Part shown: in pieces, positions 26,531 to 35,772 of the stretch
Layout: the number at the start of each line of letters is the position of its first letter
How positions within the stretch are numbered: the stretch's first letter is position 1
NCBI RefSeq assembly: GCF_006715165.1
Contig: NZ_VFMS01000001.1
Location: 1,674,001 to 1,738,000, forward strand
Length of the DNA: 64,000 nucleotides
Reading direction: 5' to 3'
Source of the DNA: Arthrobacter sp. SLBN-122
GTDB taxonomy: Bacteria > Actinomycetota > Actinomycetes > Actinomycetales > Micrococcaceae
Translations under genes and position numbers: made by a program
The notes under the pieces: model-generated
What the model was told of the DNA's origin: nothing
What the model saw: only the letters and a program-made list of their open reading frames with translations
Database searches by the model: none

Positions 26531-27655
26531 ATGAACTACAGCAACCAGCAGCCCACGCGGGAGCCGCCGACGGAACAGTCAACTGTTGGAGCGCCCGGCG
26601 CGCAGCCCACATCAGGTCCACTCACCCGCGAGGAGCTGCAGCTCGCGGCCCGCAACCACTCGATGCCGCTCGAGATGCTCCGCCGCGAAGTGACACCGCC
26701 CGGGCTTCACTATGTGCTGACGCACTTCGACATTCCGGATCCCGATGCGTCCTCCTGGCACCTGCGGATTGGGGGTGCAGTGGAGCGCGCCCTGGAGTTG
26801 GGCATGGCGGCGCTGCGGAGGGATCCGGCCATCACGGTGCCCGTGACCCTCGAATGCGCAGGCAACGGCCGCTCGCTCCTGGAGCCGCGGCCCGTGAGCC
26901 AGCCCTGGGTGCTGGAGGCTGTGGGTACGGCGTACTGGACCGGGGTGCCGCTGGCCTATCTCCTTGGCAAGGCGGGCGTGCTGCCGGATGCGGTGGAGGC
27001 GGTCTTCACCGGGGCCGATGCGGGGGTTCAGGGCGGCGTCCCCCAGCAGTACGCGCGGAGCCTGCCGATCCGTGAAGCGCTGCGTCCCGACGTCGTTCTC
27101 GCCTACAAGATGAACGGCGATGACCTGCCGCCGCAGCATGGCCACCCGCTGCGGCTGGTGGTGCCGGGCTGGTACGGCATGGCCAGCGTGAAGTGGCTGC
27201 AGTCCATTGACGTGGTCCGGGCGCCGTTTACCGGGTTCCAGCAGCAGCCTGCCTACCGCTACCAGAGCACCGCGGACGACGCCGGCACGCCGGTTACGCG
27301 GATCAGGGTGCGTTCGTTGATGGTCCCGCCGGGCGTTCCGGACTTCTTCACGCGGCAGCGGTTCCTTCGCCCGGGCCCGGTGATGCTGGAAGGCAGGGCC
27401 TGGTCAGGTGAGGGTGCCGTGACCGCGGTTGAGGTGGGCATTGACGGCACTTGGCTGCCGGCCCACCTGGACAAGCCCGTCGGCGGCTTCGCCTGGCGGA
27501 GGTGGAGCCTGCCCTGGGTGGCCGACCCGGGCGAGCACGTCCTGGCGTGCCGTGCCACGGACATCACGGGCGCTACCCAACCACTTGAGCAGAACTGGAA
27601 CTACCAGGGAATGGGCAACAACGTGGTGCAGCGGGTCAGCGTGACGGTGGAGTGA
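26531..27655 (+). CDS. Sulfite oxidase-family molybdopterin enzyme
   Basis: 374 aa. Motif T-L-E-C109-A-G-N-G-R holds the cysteine that ligates molybdenum in the sulfite oxidase family. The Moco domain runs about residues 50-245 and the Mo-co dimerisation domain about 255-370 (V-T-A-V-E-V-G-I-D-G-T-W). No heme domain. The N-terminal 30 residues are polar (Gln/Thr/Pro) with no Tat or Sec signal, so it appears cytoplasmic, unlike exported SorA/YedY. The electron acceptor is not encoded next door. Confidence 0.87.
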   Translation: MNYSNQQPTREPPTEQSTVGAPGAQPTSGPLTREELQLAARNHSMPLEMLRREVTPPGLHYVLTHFDIPDPDASSWHLRIGGAVERALELGMAALRRDPAITVPVTLECAGNGRSLLEPRPVSQPWVLEAVGTAYWTGVPLAYLLGKAGVLPDAVEAVFTGADAGVQGGVPQQYARSLPIREALRPDVVLAYKMNGDDLPPQHGHPLRLVVPGWYGMASVKWLQSIDVVRAPFTGFQQQPAYRYQSTADDAGTPVTRIRVRSLMVPPGVPDFFTRQRFLRPGPVMLEGRAWSGEGAVTAVEVGIDGTWLPAHLDKPVGGFAWRRWSLPWVADPGEHVLACRATDITGATQPLEQNWNYQGMGNNVVQRVSVTVE

Positions 27656-27685
27656 CCGGTCCCGGGGCTATACTCGGTGCCAACC

Positions 27686-28069
27686 ATGACCAGTCTCCCT
27701 GCCTCCCCCGCCAGTGTCCGGATCGATGCCTGGCTGTGGGCCATCCGCGCCTATAAAACGCGCTCGGCCGCCACTGCAGCCTGCCGGGCAGGGCATGTCC
27801 GCCTGAACGGCAGCCCGTCGAAGGCGTCGGCAACCCTGGTTACAGGGGACACGGTGACCGTCCGCATGTCCGGGTACGAGCGCATCCTGGAGGTCCGGCG
27901 GCTGATCGCCAAACGCGTTGGAGCCGAGGCGGCCTCGCACTGCTTCACCGACCACACTCCCCCGCGGCCTGTCCTGCCGGCGCTTGGCCTGCCGCAACGG
28001 GACCGGGGCGCGGGCCGGCCCACCAAAAAGGACCGCCGCGAGATGGAGCGGTTACGGGGCCCTGCGTGA
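27686..28069 (+). CDS. S4-domain RNA-binding protein (Hsp15-like)
   Basis: 127 aa from the ATG at 27686; a GTG at 27677 is possible. TATACT at 27669-27674 fits a -10 element, giving a very short leader. The S4 fold is at residues 11-70: R-I-D-A-W-L-W-A-I-R-A-Y-K-T-R-S, then G-H-V-R-L-N-G. A basic tail ends R-P-T-K-K-D-R-R-E-M-E-R. Hsp15-like proteins bind ribosomal RNA on stalled 50S subunits. It is convergent with the GIY-YIG-like gene. Confidence 0.87.
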   Translation: MTSLPASPASVRIDAWLWAIRAYKTRSAATAACRAGHVRLNGSPSKASATLVTGDTVTVRMSGYERILEVRRLIAKRVGAEAASHCFTDHTPPRPVLPALGLPQRDRGAGRPTKKDRREMERLRGPA

Positions 28070-28086
28070 AAGGCGCGCCGGAGACG

Positions 28087-28599
28087 TCAAGCGCCGGACC
28101 TGGTGCGTGCCTGCACGAGGTTCGCGAACGGCAACCGGCCGAATTCCGCCACGAACGCTGAATGGTAAGCGGCTTCTGCGCTGTTCAGTTGTTCCGCCGG
28201 GAGTTCTTTCCACGCAATGGCCAGTAATCCGGCATTGGCAAGCTGCCAGAGTGCGCGCCCGTCCCAATGCCCGGGCGGCTTTCCTTGCCCGAAGTCCACA
28301 AACTCCTGGATCTGACGCCGGAGCCCCCGGTTACCTTTGCTTCCGGGCCCGGCTTTTCCGACGTAGAGAACCACGGCGCCGTCCACCCACTGGGCAGTCA
28401 AAGCGGCTGCGGGGAGGGACGGTTCCTTCTTCTTGAAGATGCCCGCGGTGCTTTTCGGGAGGAAGCGGGGCTGGAAACCTTCCGGAGCCACCACCGTGAA
28501 GAGGCCCGTTCCTTGCGGGATCCTCATGGTCTCGAGGTCCTGGATCGGCCGGAAGCCGGCGAAACCTTCGGCCTTCAGGCCGTTCCTGGTGAACTGCAT
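28087..28599 (-). CDS. GIY-YIG-like nuclease-fold protein
   Basis: 170 aa from the ATG at 28599; upstream extension to 28836 is a shadow. The core reads V-V-L-Y-V-G-K-A (the Y-I-G strand of GIY-YIG), then an Arg-rich helix L-R-R-Q-I-Q-E-F, an H-W-D-G-R-A-L-W-Q-L block and a Glu in N-S-A-E-A-A-Y that could be the metal ligand, ending R-L-P-F-A-N-L. The first half of the motif is weak (W-V-D-G-A-V in place of G-I-Y), so activity is uncertain. It is divergent from the UDG-like gene. Confidence 0.65.
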   Translation of the reverse strand: MQFTRNGLKAEGFAGFRPIQDLETMRIPQGTGLFTVVAPEGFQPRFLPKSTAGIFKKKEPSLPAAALTAQWVDGAVVLYVGKAGPGSKGNRGLRRQIQEFVDFGQGKPPGHWDGRALWQLANAGLLAIAWKELPAEQLNSAEAAYHSAFVAEFGRLPFANLVQARTRSGA

Positions 28600-28732
28600 A
28601 ATCCATTGAACAGCATGTCCCCGGGCCGTTGCTGGCCGACCGGACAAACTCGGTGTGCCCACCCTTCCCCGCAAAAGCGTAGAGTGACATAGGACGCCTG
28701 ATTCTGGACGCCTCGCTGCCAAGGGAGAAATC

Positions 28733-29350
28733 GTGACGATTGATTGGGACGAAAAAAAGGCCCTGCTACAGGAACCGAACATCGCGAAGGTAACCCAGCT
28801 TTGCGATGAACTCATGGAAAAGAAGCCCGGTTCCACAGTCCCCTATATCGACCCCGTCCACGACGAAGATGAATGCAGGATCATCAGCCTCCAGGCCAGT
28901 CCCGGCAAGGGGACTGAGTCCGGCTTTGTCTCCCACAATAACGATGACGAAGCAGCCCGCCGCGCCACCCAGATCTACGAACTCGCTGAACTGGACCCCC
29001 GTTACGTCATGCCTTGGAACGCCTACCCTTGGGTCCGCGAAAGCGGCAGCCCATCGGCCCTGAGCGTCCAGGAAAAGACCGATGGCCTGCGTCCTTTCCG
29101 GCAGTTCCTCAAAATCAACTCCCGGGTGTCCGCGATCATTGCTCACGGCACAGACGCATCCACCTTCCTCACCCTGTTCGAAAAGACCTACCATTCCTCG
29201 TTAAAGAACGCCGGCATCAAAATCTACAAGGCCTCCGCCCTGGGCGGCAGGGCCTTTGCTGTTTCCGAAGCCAAGCAGGAAGAGCTGCTGGCCAAGAGCG
29301 TGGACACCTACCGTGACGCCATGCAGCGGGCAGGTATCCAGCACCTCTAG
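28733..29350 (+). CDS. Uracil-DNA-glycosylase-superfamily-like protein
   Basis: 205 aa from a GTG with AAGGGAG about 6 bases upstream. It has V-P-Y-I-D-P-V-H, S-P-G-K-G-T-E-S-G-F-V-S-H-N-N-D-D-E-A-A and M-P-W-N-A-Y-P-W, which follow the order of an atypical UDG-superfamily group (P-Y-x-D-P, E-S-P-G, S-x-x-N-x-D, W-N-x-x-P-W). A later I-I-A-H-G-T-D could be the His-containing motif. Catalytic competence cannot be judged from sequence. It shares the 133-bp divergent gap with the GIY-YIG-like gene. Confidence 0.62.
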   Translation: MTIDWDEKKALLQEPNIAKVTQLCDELMEKKPGSTVPYIDPVHDEDECRIISLQASPGKGTESGFVSHNNDDEAARRATQIYELAELDPRYVMPWNAYPWVRESGSPSALSVQEKTDGLRPFRQFLKINSRVSAIIAHGTDASTFLTLFEKTYHSSLKNAGIKIYKASALGGRAFAVSEAKQEELLAKSVDTYRDAMQRAGIQHL

Positions 29351-29431
29351 CTGCACTCTTCACAGGCTTCTTTCAGCCGCGCGGGCGCATACTCGTAGGT
29401 ACCCTGACCGGCGAGAGAACCAGGCTTAACC

Positions 29432-30190
29432 GTGACGTCCCCCACCAACCGATCCCACGAGGCGGCATCCCCAACGGAGGCCGCAGCCCTACGGATGGCC
29501 GCCCTCCCCCAGCTGCGCCACTGGGTCGCCGTCCCCGTCCTCGCGGCAGTCCTGATCGTTGCCGGCGGGCTTGCGCTGAGGTTCATCCCCGCACTGACGA
29601 CAGCGGATATGTCGGTGGACGCCGAGCTGAGCCATGACCACACGCCGCCGCTGACGGCCGTGGCCATGGTCATCAATGTGGTGTTCAGCCCGGCAGGCGG
29701 CGTACTGATGATCGCCGCCCTGTGCCTCTACCTGCTGCTGGTGCGCCGCAGCCCCGTCAACGCCGTCGCAACAGGGCTGGTTGCTGCCGGCGGCTGGGTG
29801 AGCAGCGAACTGTTTAAGGTGCTGGTGGCCCGGCACCGCCCCGACTCCACTGCCCTGTACAACCCGCTCATTCCAGAGCCGGGAACGGACAGCTTCCCCA
29901 GCGGCCACGTGGCACTGGCCTCCGCGCTGGCCATCGCCGTCTTCCTGCTGGCCCGCGGCACCAGGTGGCAGCGGCCCGCGGCCGTCCTCGGGATCGTCGT
30001 GGCGCTTGCCGTCGCATTCTCCCGCGTCTACCTCGGCGTGCACTATCCAACAGATGTCACGGCGTCCTTCCTCACCGCAGCCACCGGTGCGGCGTTCCTG
30101 ACGGGCCTGTGGAACCGGTTCGGCCTGGCGCTGCTGGCCCGCATACCGTTCCTGGCGAAGCTCGGCCCCGTCCCGGCACCCCAGGCCTGA
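29432..30190 (+). CDS. PAP2-family phosphatase (membrane)
   Basis: 252 aa with about five or six helices. The three phosphatase motifs are all present: K-V-L-V-A-R-H-R-P, P-S-G-H, and S-R-V-Y-L-G-V-H-Y-P-T-D. It hydrolyses lipid phosphates such as phosphatidate or undecaprenyl pyrophosphate at the membrane's outer face. Start is GTG at 29432. The DedA-family gene follows 9 bp later, suggesting a shared role in lipid-carrier recycling. Confidence 0.88.
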   Translation: MTSPTNRSHEAASPTEAAALRMAALPQLRHWVAVPVLAAVLIVAGGLALRFIPALTTADMSVDAELSHDHTPPLTAVAMVINVVFSPAGGVLMIAALCLYLLLVRRSPVNAVATGLVAAGGWVSSELFKVLVARHRPDSTALYNPLIPEPGTDSFPSGHVALASALAIAVFLLARGTRWQRPAAVLGIVVALAVAFSRVYLGVHYPTDVTASFLTAATGAAFLTGLWNRFGLALLARIPFLAKLGPVPAPQA

Positions 30191-30199
30191 TCCACTGCC

Positions 30200-30835
30200 A
30201 TGACGGGCTTTATCGACGGCCTCCTGAACGTCAGCCCGATCGTGGCGTATATCGCCGTCTTCTGCCTGGTGTTTGCCGAGGACGCATTGTTCGTCGGCTT
30301 CGTCATCCCAGGCGAAACAGCAGCCGTCCTCGGGGGCGTGGTGGCCAGCCGGGGCGAGGTGCAGTTGGGCACCATGATGGCCCTGGTGGTGGGTGCCGCC
30401 ATCATTGGTGACAGCGTCGGCTACGAGGTGGGCAAGCATCTGGGCTCCCGCATCCTGGACGCAAAAACGCTCCGCCGACACGCCGGGAGGCTGGAGAATG
30501 CTCAGGATTTCCTCCGCCGGAAAGGCGGTTCCGCCGTCTTCCTTGGCCGGTTCACAGCCTTCTTCCGGGCTGTCATGCCCGCCCTCGCCGGCACTTCCCG
30601 GATGCCCTACGGCCGGTTTCTCACCTGGAACGCGGCGGGCGGCATCGTCTGGGGCATCGGCTTCGTCCTGCTGGGCTTCCTCGCAGGCAACTCCTACGAG
30701 GCTGTCGCCCAGGCAGTGGGCCGGGATCTCGCCGTGGTCATCGCTGCGGTGGCCGTGGCGGCGCTCATCGTTTGGCAGGTGCGTTCACGACGGCGACGGC
30801 AGCGGCGGCGTGCCGCGAACCAACGGCAGGTCTAG
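30200..30835 (+). CDS. DedA-family (SNARE-associated) membrane protein
   Basis: 211 aa, about five hydrophobic segments. Family motifs: F-V-I-P-G-E-T-A-A-V near the N-terminus, the acidic patch E-D-A-L-F, and G-R-F-T-A-F-F-R-A-V-M-P-A-L-A-G with the conserved arginines. DedA proteins are proposed undecaprenyl-phosphate or phospholipid flippases needed for membrane homeostasis. The Arg-rich C-terminus is positive-inside. Coupled to the PAP2 gene. Confidence 0.88.
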   Translation: MTGFIDGLLNVSPIVAYIAVFCLVFAEDALFVGFVIPGETAAVLGGVVASRGEVQLGTMMALVVGAAIIGDSVGYEVGKHLGSRILDAKTLRRHAGRLENAQDFLRRKGGSAVFLGRFTAFFRAVMPALAGTSRMPYGRFLTWNAAGGIVWGIGFVLLGFLAGNSYEAVAQAVGRDLAVVIAAVAVAALIVWQVRSRRRRQRRRAANQRQV

Positions 30836-30842
30836 GGAGAGC

Positions 30843-30871
30843 TTGACAGCAACTGTGACCAGTGCCATATT
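30843..30871 (+). promoter_or_regulatory. Promoter of the asparagine/aspartate operon (leaderless)
   Basis: TTGACA (30843-30848), exactly 17 bp, then CATATT (30866-30871). The predicted start point, about 7 bases later, coincides with the GTG at 30878, so the regulator mRNA would be leaderless. Confidence 0.7.
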
Positions 30872-30877
30872 TGAGAC

Positions 30878-31585
30878 GTGAACCTGTCAGACAGCCGGAC
30901 AGCAGGACAGCCTGCACGCCGTCCCCTTGCCCGGCTGAGCGCTGCCGAGGCGGTGTTCAACGCCATCCGAGGGGACATCGAATCCGGCGCCCTTCCGGTG
31001 GGAAGCAAGCTCAGTTCAGAGTCCGCCCTCTCGCAGCAGTACGGAGTCAGCCGCTCGGTCATCCGGGAAGCCCTCCGCTCCTGCACAGCCTTGGGCCTCA
31101 CGGTCACCAGGACCGGCAAGGGCACTTTCGTCGTTGCCAGCAAGGTGGCGAACGACCTCACGCTGGGGCAATACTCGGCGCGGGACCTGACCGAGGCACG
31201 CCCGCACATTGAGGTTCCGGCCGCAGGCCTGGCCGCGGAGCGGCGCACTTTGGAGGAACTGGACATCCTCCGCGGCGTCGTGGCCGCCATGGCCACGGAA
31301 ACGGATCCGGAATCCTGGGTGGCCCTGGATTCCAGTTTCCATGCCACCATTGCGCGGGCCAGTGGCAACAAAGTGTTCGCGAGCGTTGTGGCTGACATCC
31401 GCGACGCATTGGCCCACCAGTCCGAGACACTGAACATGGTGGCCGACCGCCAGCACGCCTCCGATATTGAGCACCAGCAGATCCTTGCCGCCATCGAGGC
31501 CGGTTCCGCGGAAAATTCCCGCGCAGCCATGGCCCACCACCTGGAAGCCGTGGGCGCAGCCCTGGAATCCATCCTTAACAGCTAG
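30878..31585 (+). CDS. GntR-family (FadR subgroup) regulator
   Basis: 235 aa. The N-terminal winged helix reads A-V-F-N-A-I-R-G-D-I-E-S-G-A-L and S-Q-Q-Y-G-V-S-R-S-V-I-R-E-A-L-R, with the wing G-L-T-V-T-R-T-G-K-G-T-F-V-V. The C-terminal all-helical FCD domain (about residues 95-225) has the His/Asp metal-ligand positions of the family (F-H-A-T-I; H-Q-Q-I-L-A-A-I; A-M-A-H-H-L). First gene of the operon with asparaginase, aspartase and permease; it probably responds to aspartate, asparagine or a related dicarboxylate. Confidence 0.9.
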   Translation: MNLSDSRTAGQPARRPLARLSAAEAVFNAIRGDIESGALPVGSKLSSESALSQQYGVSRSVIREALRSCTALGLTVTRTGKGTFVVASKVANDLTLGQYSARDLTEARPHIEVPAAGLAAERRTLEELDILRGVVAAMATETDPESWVALDSSFHATIARASGNKVFASVVADIRDALAHQSETLNMVADRQHASDIEHQQILAAIEAGSAENSRAAMAHHLEAVGAALESILNS

Positions 31586-31615
31586 CCGAACCCAACCAAC
31601 CCTCCCAAGGACTCC

Positions 31616-32683
31616 ATGCCATCCCCCGTGTTTTCTGCTGCCCACACCGCTGCCCCGGATCAGCTGGCCCTGCCACAGCACATCCCGCTGGTAGCCGCCC
31701 TCCGTGACGGCCTGGTGGAAAGTGTCCACTATGGTTCCGGGATTGCCCTTGGGGCTGACGGTTCAGTGGCGGCAGCCGCAGGTGACCCGCTGACTCCGTT
31801 CTATCCCCGCTCGGCGCTCAAGCCCCTCCAGGCCGTGGCCATGGTCCGCGCCGGCCTGGAACTGCCCGCGGACCTCCTGGCGTTGGCCTCCGCAAGTCAT
31901 TCGGGCGCGGCAGTGCACCGGGACGGTGCCCTGCGCATCCTGGAACTGCACGGGCTCGCCCCCACGGACCTGGAAAACAGCACGGACCTCCCCTACGGCA
32001 CCACTGAGCGCGAGGACTGGCTGCGCAACGGCGGCAGCGCCACCCGGATCACGCAGAACTGCTCCGGTAAGCACGCCGCCATGGCCGCGACCTGCGCCAT
32101 CAACGGCTGGCCCGTCCAGGGATACCTGGATCCCTCCCACCCGCTCCAGCAGCTCGTCGCACGGACCGTTATTGATCTGACCGGTGAAGAGCCCGCCGGC
32201 GTGAGCACCGATGGCTGCGGGACACCTTTGTTCGCCCTGACCCTCCACGGCATGGCGCGCTCCTTTGGCCGGATCGCCCAGGCGGCCGCACGGCACGACC
32301 GCGATACCTTCGATTCGACGAATGCGGAAGCCGCCGTCGGGCTCGCCATGCAGCGGCACCCGCACATGGTGGCCGGCGAAGGCCGCGACGTCACCGAACT
32401 GATGCGCCTGCTGCCCGGCGCCGTGGCCAAGGACGGCTTTGAGGGCGTCCAGCTGGTAGGCCTGGCTGACGGCAGTGCCGTGGCCGTGAAGATTTCCGAC
32501 GGCGGCGACCGCGCCCGGATGCCCGCCACCGTCCGCCTGCTGGAGGCGCTGGCCGTAGACACCGAACCCCTCGGTGGGATCGCCACCGCACCTGTGCTGG
32601 GCGGCGGCCACCAGGTGGGCCTGCTGTTGGCCACTGACTTCCTGAACACCACCCAGTCCACGCCCGACAACGAAGCCCTGTGA
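31616..32683 (+). CDS. L-asparaginase (thermolabile/Rhizobium etli type)
   Basis: 355 aa. It matches the asparaginase II family unrelated to bacterial AnsA/AnsB: F-Y-P-R-S-A-L-K-P-L-Q, S-A-S-H-S-G-A-A-V-H (serine-lysine catalytic region), N-C-S-G-K-H-A-A-M and D-G-C-G-T-P-L-F. It hydrolyses asparagine to aspartate and ammonia in the cytoplasm (no signal peptide). The stop is 8 bp before the aspartase ATG, so the two steps Asn to Asp to fumarate are encoded together. Confidence 0.9.
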   Translation: MPSPVFSAAHTAAPDQLALPQHIPLVAALRDGLVESVHYGSGIALGADGSVAAAAGDPLTPFYPRSALKPLQAVAMVRAGLELPADLLALASASHSGAAVHRDGALRILELHGLAPTDLENSTDLPYGTTEREDWLRNGGSATRITQNCSGKHAAMAATCAINGWPVQGYLDPSHPLQQLVARTVIDLTGEEPAGVSTDGCGTPLFALTLHGMARSFGRIAQAAARHDRDTFDSTNAEAAVGLAMQRHPHMVAGEGRDVTELMRLLPGAVAKDGFEGVQLVGLADGSAVAVKISDGGDRARMPATVRLLEALAVDTEPLGGIATAPVLGGGHQVGLLLATDFLNTTQSTPDNEAL

Positions 32684-32691
32684 GGACCTCA

Positions 32692-34125
32692 ATGACCATG
32701 ATCGACACCGCCGCGGACGCCACGTCCGCCCCCACCACCAGGTCCGAGCACGACCTGCTGGGCGACCGGGCCGTGCCCGCCCAGGCGTACTGGGGCGTGC
32801 ACACGCTCCGCGCCGTAGAGAACTTCCCCATCACCGGCCAGAAGCTGTCCTCCAACATGCACCTGGTCCGCGGGCTCGCCGCCGTGAAGCTGGCGGCCGC
32901 CCGCACCAACCGGGAGCTCGGACTGCTGGATGCCGAACGGGCCGATGCGATCGAGCAGGCATGCCACGACGTCCTGGCCGGCCGGCTTGCCGACCAGTTC
33001 GTGGTGGACGTGGTCCAGGGCGGCGCCGGGACGTCGTCGAACATGAACGCCAACGAGGTCATCGCCAACCGGGCCCTGGAAATCCTGGGCCACCCCAAGG
33101 GCGATTACGCGAGGCTGCACCCGAACGACCACGTCAACCTCAGCCAGTCCACCAACGACGTGTACCCCACGGCCGTCAAGCTGGGCACCATCTTCGCCGC
33201 CAGGGAGCTGCTCGCAGCACTCGAGGAACTCGAGGATGCCTGCGCTGCCAAGGCCATGGAATTCCGCACCGTGGTGAAAATGGGCCGCACCCAGCTCCAG
33301 GACGCTGTCCCCATGACCCTGGGGCAGGAGTTCGGCAGCTACGCCGTCACCATCGGCGAGGACCGGCTGCGCCTGGCAGAGGCTGAACTGCTGATCCACG
33401 AGATCAACCTCGGCGCCACCGCCATCGGCACCGGCCTGAACGCGCCGCACGGGTACGCCGAAACCGCCTGCCGGCACCTGGCGGAGGTCACGGGCCTGCC
33501 GCTGGTCACCGCCGTCGACCTCATCGAAGCCACGCAGGACGTGGGAGCCTTTGTGCACCTGTCCGGCGTACTGAAGCGCGTGGCGGTCAAACTGTCCAAG
33601 ATCTGCAACGATCTCCGCCTGCTCTCCTCGGGCCCCCGCGCCGGCTTTGGCGAGATCAACCTCCCGGCCGTCCAGTCCGGATCCTCCATCATGCCCGGCA
33701 AGATCAACCCGGTGATCCCGGAAGTGGTCTCCCAGGTGGCCTACGAGGTGATCGGCAACGACGTCACCATCACCATGGCCGCCGAAGCCGGACAGCTGCA
33801 GCTCAACGCTTTCGAACCGATCATCGTCCACAGCCTCCACAAGAGCATTTCCCACCTGGAAGCAGCCTGCCGCACCCTTACGGCCCGCTGCATCCGTGGG
33901 ATCACCGCCAACACCGAACACCTGCGCCGCACCGTGGAGCAGTCCATCGGGCTGGTCACCGCGTTGAACCCCCACCTCGGCTACGCCACCGCCACTGCCA
34001 TTGCGCAGGAAGCACTTGCCACCGGCAAGGGTGTGGCTGAACTGGTCCTCGAACACGGACTCCTCACCGATGCCCAGCTCCAGGAACTCCTGAGCCCCGA
34101 ACGCCTGGCCAACCTCAGCAAGTAG
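32692..34125 (+). CDS. aspA: Aspartate ammonia-lyase
   Basis: 477 aa from the ATG at 32692, preceded by GAGGA with a 5-nt spacing; a GTG at 32680 is a weaker alternative. The fumarase/aspartase signature [10 protein letters not shown] lies near residue 330. The active-site region T-x-x-x-Q-D-A-V-P and the [13 protein letters not shown] block also match. It deaminates aspartate to fumarate, feeding the TCA cycle. Third gene of the operon. Confidence 0.93.
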   Translation: MTMIDTAADATSAPTTRSEHDLLGDRAVPAQAYWGVHTLRAVENFPITGQKLSSNMHLVRGLAAVKLAAARTNRELGLLDAERADAIEQACHDVLAGRLADQFVVDVVQGGAGTSSNMNANEVIANRALEILGHPKGDYARLHPNDHVNLSQSTNDVYPTAVKLGTIFAARELLAALEELEDACAAKAMEFRTVVKMGRTQLQDAVPMTLGQEFGSYAVTIGEDRLRLAEAELLIHEINLGATAIGTGLNAPHGYAETACRHLAEVTGLPLVTAVDLIEATQDVGAFVHLSGVLKRVAVKLSKICNDLRLLSSGPRAGFGEINLPAVQSGSSIMPGKINPVIPEVVSQVAYEVIGNDVTITMAAEAGQLQLNAFEPIIVHSLHKSISHLEAACRTLTARCIRGITANTEHLRRTVEQSIGLVTALNPHLGYATATAIAQEALATGKGVAELVLEHGLLTDAQLQELLSPERLANLSK

Positions 34126-34151
34126 TCCCCACATCCCCAAAGGACACTCCC

Positions 34152-35666
34152 ATGACAAATACTCCCCTTCCTGACCACGTTATTGATGGTGGTCACGCGC
34201 ATGCGTCCGAGACCTCCCTGCACGCGGAGGACAAGGGTTACCACAAGAACCTCAAGCCCCGGCAGATCCAGATGATCGCGATCGGCGGTGCGATCGGCAC
34301 CGGCCTGTTCCTGGGCGCCGGCGGCCGGCTGAACGCCGCGGGCCCGTCCCTGGTCATCGCGTACGCGGTCTGCGGGTTCTTCGCGTTCCTGATCCTGCGC
34401 GCCCTGGGCGAACTGGTCCTGCACCGGCCCTCCTCCGGCTCGTTCGTCTCCTACGCCCGGGAATTCTTCGGCGAAAAAGCCGCGTTCGTCTCCGGCTGGT
34501 TCTACTGGATCAACTGGGCCACCACCACCATCGTGGACATCACCGCCGCCGCCCTCTACATGCACTTCTTCGGCAACTACATCCCCTGGATGGCCGAGGT
34601 CCCGCAGTGGGCCTGGGCACTGACCGCCCTCATCGTCGTCCTCGCCCTGAACCTCGTCTCGGTCAAGGTCTTCGGCGAAATGGAATTCTGGTTCGCCCTG
34701 ATCAAGGTCGCCGCCCTCGTCGCATTCCTCATCATCGGCACCTACTTCGTCATCTTCGGCACCCCCGTGGACGGCCAACAGGTCGGCATCAGCCTCCTGA
34801 ACGACAACGGCGGAATCTTCCCCAACGGCCTGCTCCCCATGATCATCCTCATGCAGGGCGTCCTGTTCGCCTACGCCTCCATCGAACTCGTCGGCACCGC
34901 CGCCGGCGAAACCGAAAACCCCGAAAAAATCATGCCCAAAGCCATCAACTCCGTGGTCTTCCGCATCGCCGTGTTCTACGTCGGCTCCGTCATCCTCCTG
35001 GCCCTGCTGCTGCCCTTCACCTCCTACCAGAAAGGCGTCAGCCCCTTCGTGACCTTCTTCGGCTCCATCGGCGTCCAGGGCGTAGACGTCATCATGAACC
35101 TCGTGGTCCTCACCGCCGCCCTGTCCTCCCTCAACGCCGGGCTCTACTCCACCGGCCGGATCCTGCGCTCCATGTCCGTCAACGGCTCCGCCCCCAAATT
35201 CGCCTCCCGCATGAACAAAGCAGGCGTCCCCTACGGCGGCATCGCCATCACCGCCACCGTCTCCCTCCTCGGCGTCCCCCTGAACTACCTCGTCCCCGCC
35301 GAAGCCTTCGAAATCGTCCTGAACATCGCCTCCGTCGGCATCATCATGACCTGGGCCACCATCGTCCTGTGCCAAATCCAACTCAAACGCTGGGCCGACA
35401 AAGGCTGGGTCACCCGCCCCTCCTTCCGCATGTTCGGCGCCCCCTACACCGGCTACCTCTCCCTCCTCTTCCTCATCAGCGTCCTCATCATGGTCTTCAT
35501 CGACTCACCCCTGACCATGCTCGTCACCGCCATCGCCTCCATCCTCATGGTCATCGGCTGGTACGCCTGCCGCCAACGCATCCGCGACATCGCCGAAACC
35601 CGCGACGGCTACACCGGCACCTCACCGGTGGTAGCCAACGCCCCGGCTGAAACCTTCAAGAAGTAA
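34152..35666 (+). CDS. Amino-acid permease (AnsP-like, APC superfamily)
   Basis: 504 aa, 12 predicted helices. The opening [20 protein letters not shown] carries the APC consensus for substrate backbone binding, followed by L-F-L-G-A-G. Operon context makes asparagine or aspartate the likely substrate; the sequence alone cannot tell. Codon use is extreme: almost every third position is C between about 34600 and 35640, giving long shadow frames on both strands. Confidence 0.9.
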   Translation: MTNTPLPDHVIDGGHAHASETSLHAEDKGYHKNLKPRQIQMIAIGGAIGTGLFLGAGGRLNAAGPSLVIAYAVCGFFAFLILRALGELVLHRPSSGSFVSYAREFFGEKAAFVSGWFYWINWATTTIVDITAAALYMHFFGNYIPWMAEVPQWAWALTALIVVLALNLVSVKVFGEMEFWFALIKVAALVAFLIIGTYFVIFGTPVDGQQVGISLLNDNGGIFPNGLLPMIILMQGVLFAYASIELVGTAAGETENPEKIMPKAINSVVFRIAVFYVGSVILLALLLPFTSYQKGVSPFVTFFGSIGVQGVDVIMNLVVLTAALSSLNAGLYSTGRILRSMSVNGSAPKFASRMNKAGVPYGGIAITATVSLLGVPLNYLVPAEAFEIVLNIASVGIIMTWATIVLCQIQLKRWADKGWVTRPSFRMFGAPYTGYLSLLFLISVLIMVFIDSPLTMLVTAIASILMVIGWYACRQRIRDIAETRDGYTGTSPVVANAPAETFKK

Positions 35667-35692
35667 CTCGGCTCCACGCGCAGTAACTGCTG

Positions 35693-35757
35693 AAACGCCC
35701 GACGGCGGCACCCAGGTTCCGGTAATCCGGAACCCGGGTGCCGCCGTCGGGGTGTTT
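35693..35757. terminator. Long bidirectional hairpin terminator
   Basis: About 30-bp arms (35693-35722 and 35727-35757) around a TAAT loop, with only a few mismatches. It lies between the convergent permease and gamma-glutamyltransferase genes. The arm contains CGACGGCGGCACCC, a core shared with other terminators in the window. Confidence 0.85.
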
Positions 35758-35772
35758 AACGCAGCGGTTGTC

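Noticed and set aside
33981..35381. 466-codon minus-strand Gly/Asp/Glu/His-rich frame opposite aspA and the permease
   Set aside because: Product of the extreme codon bias in the permease; repetitive composition with no fold.
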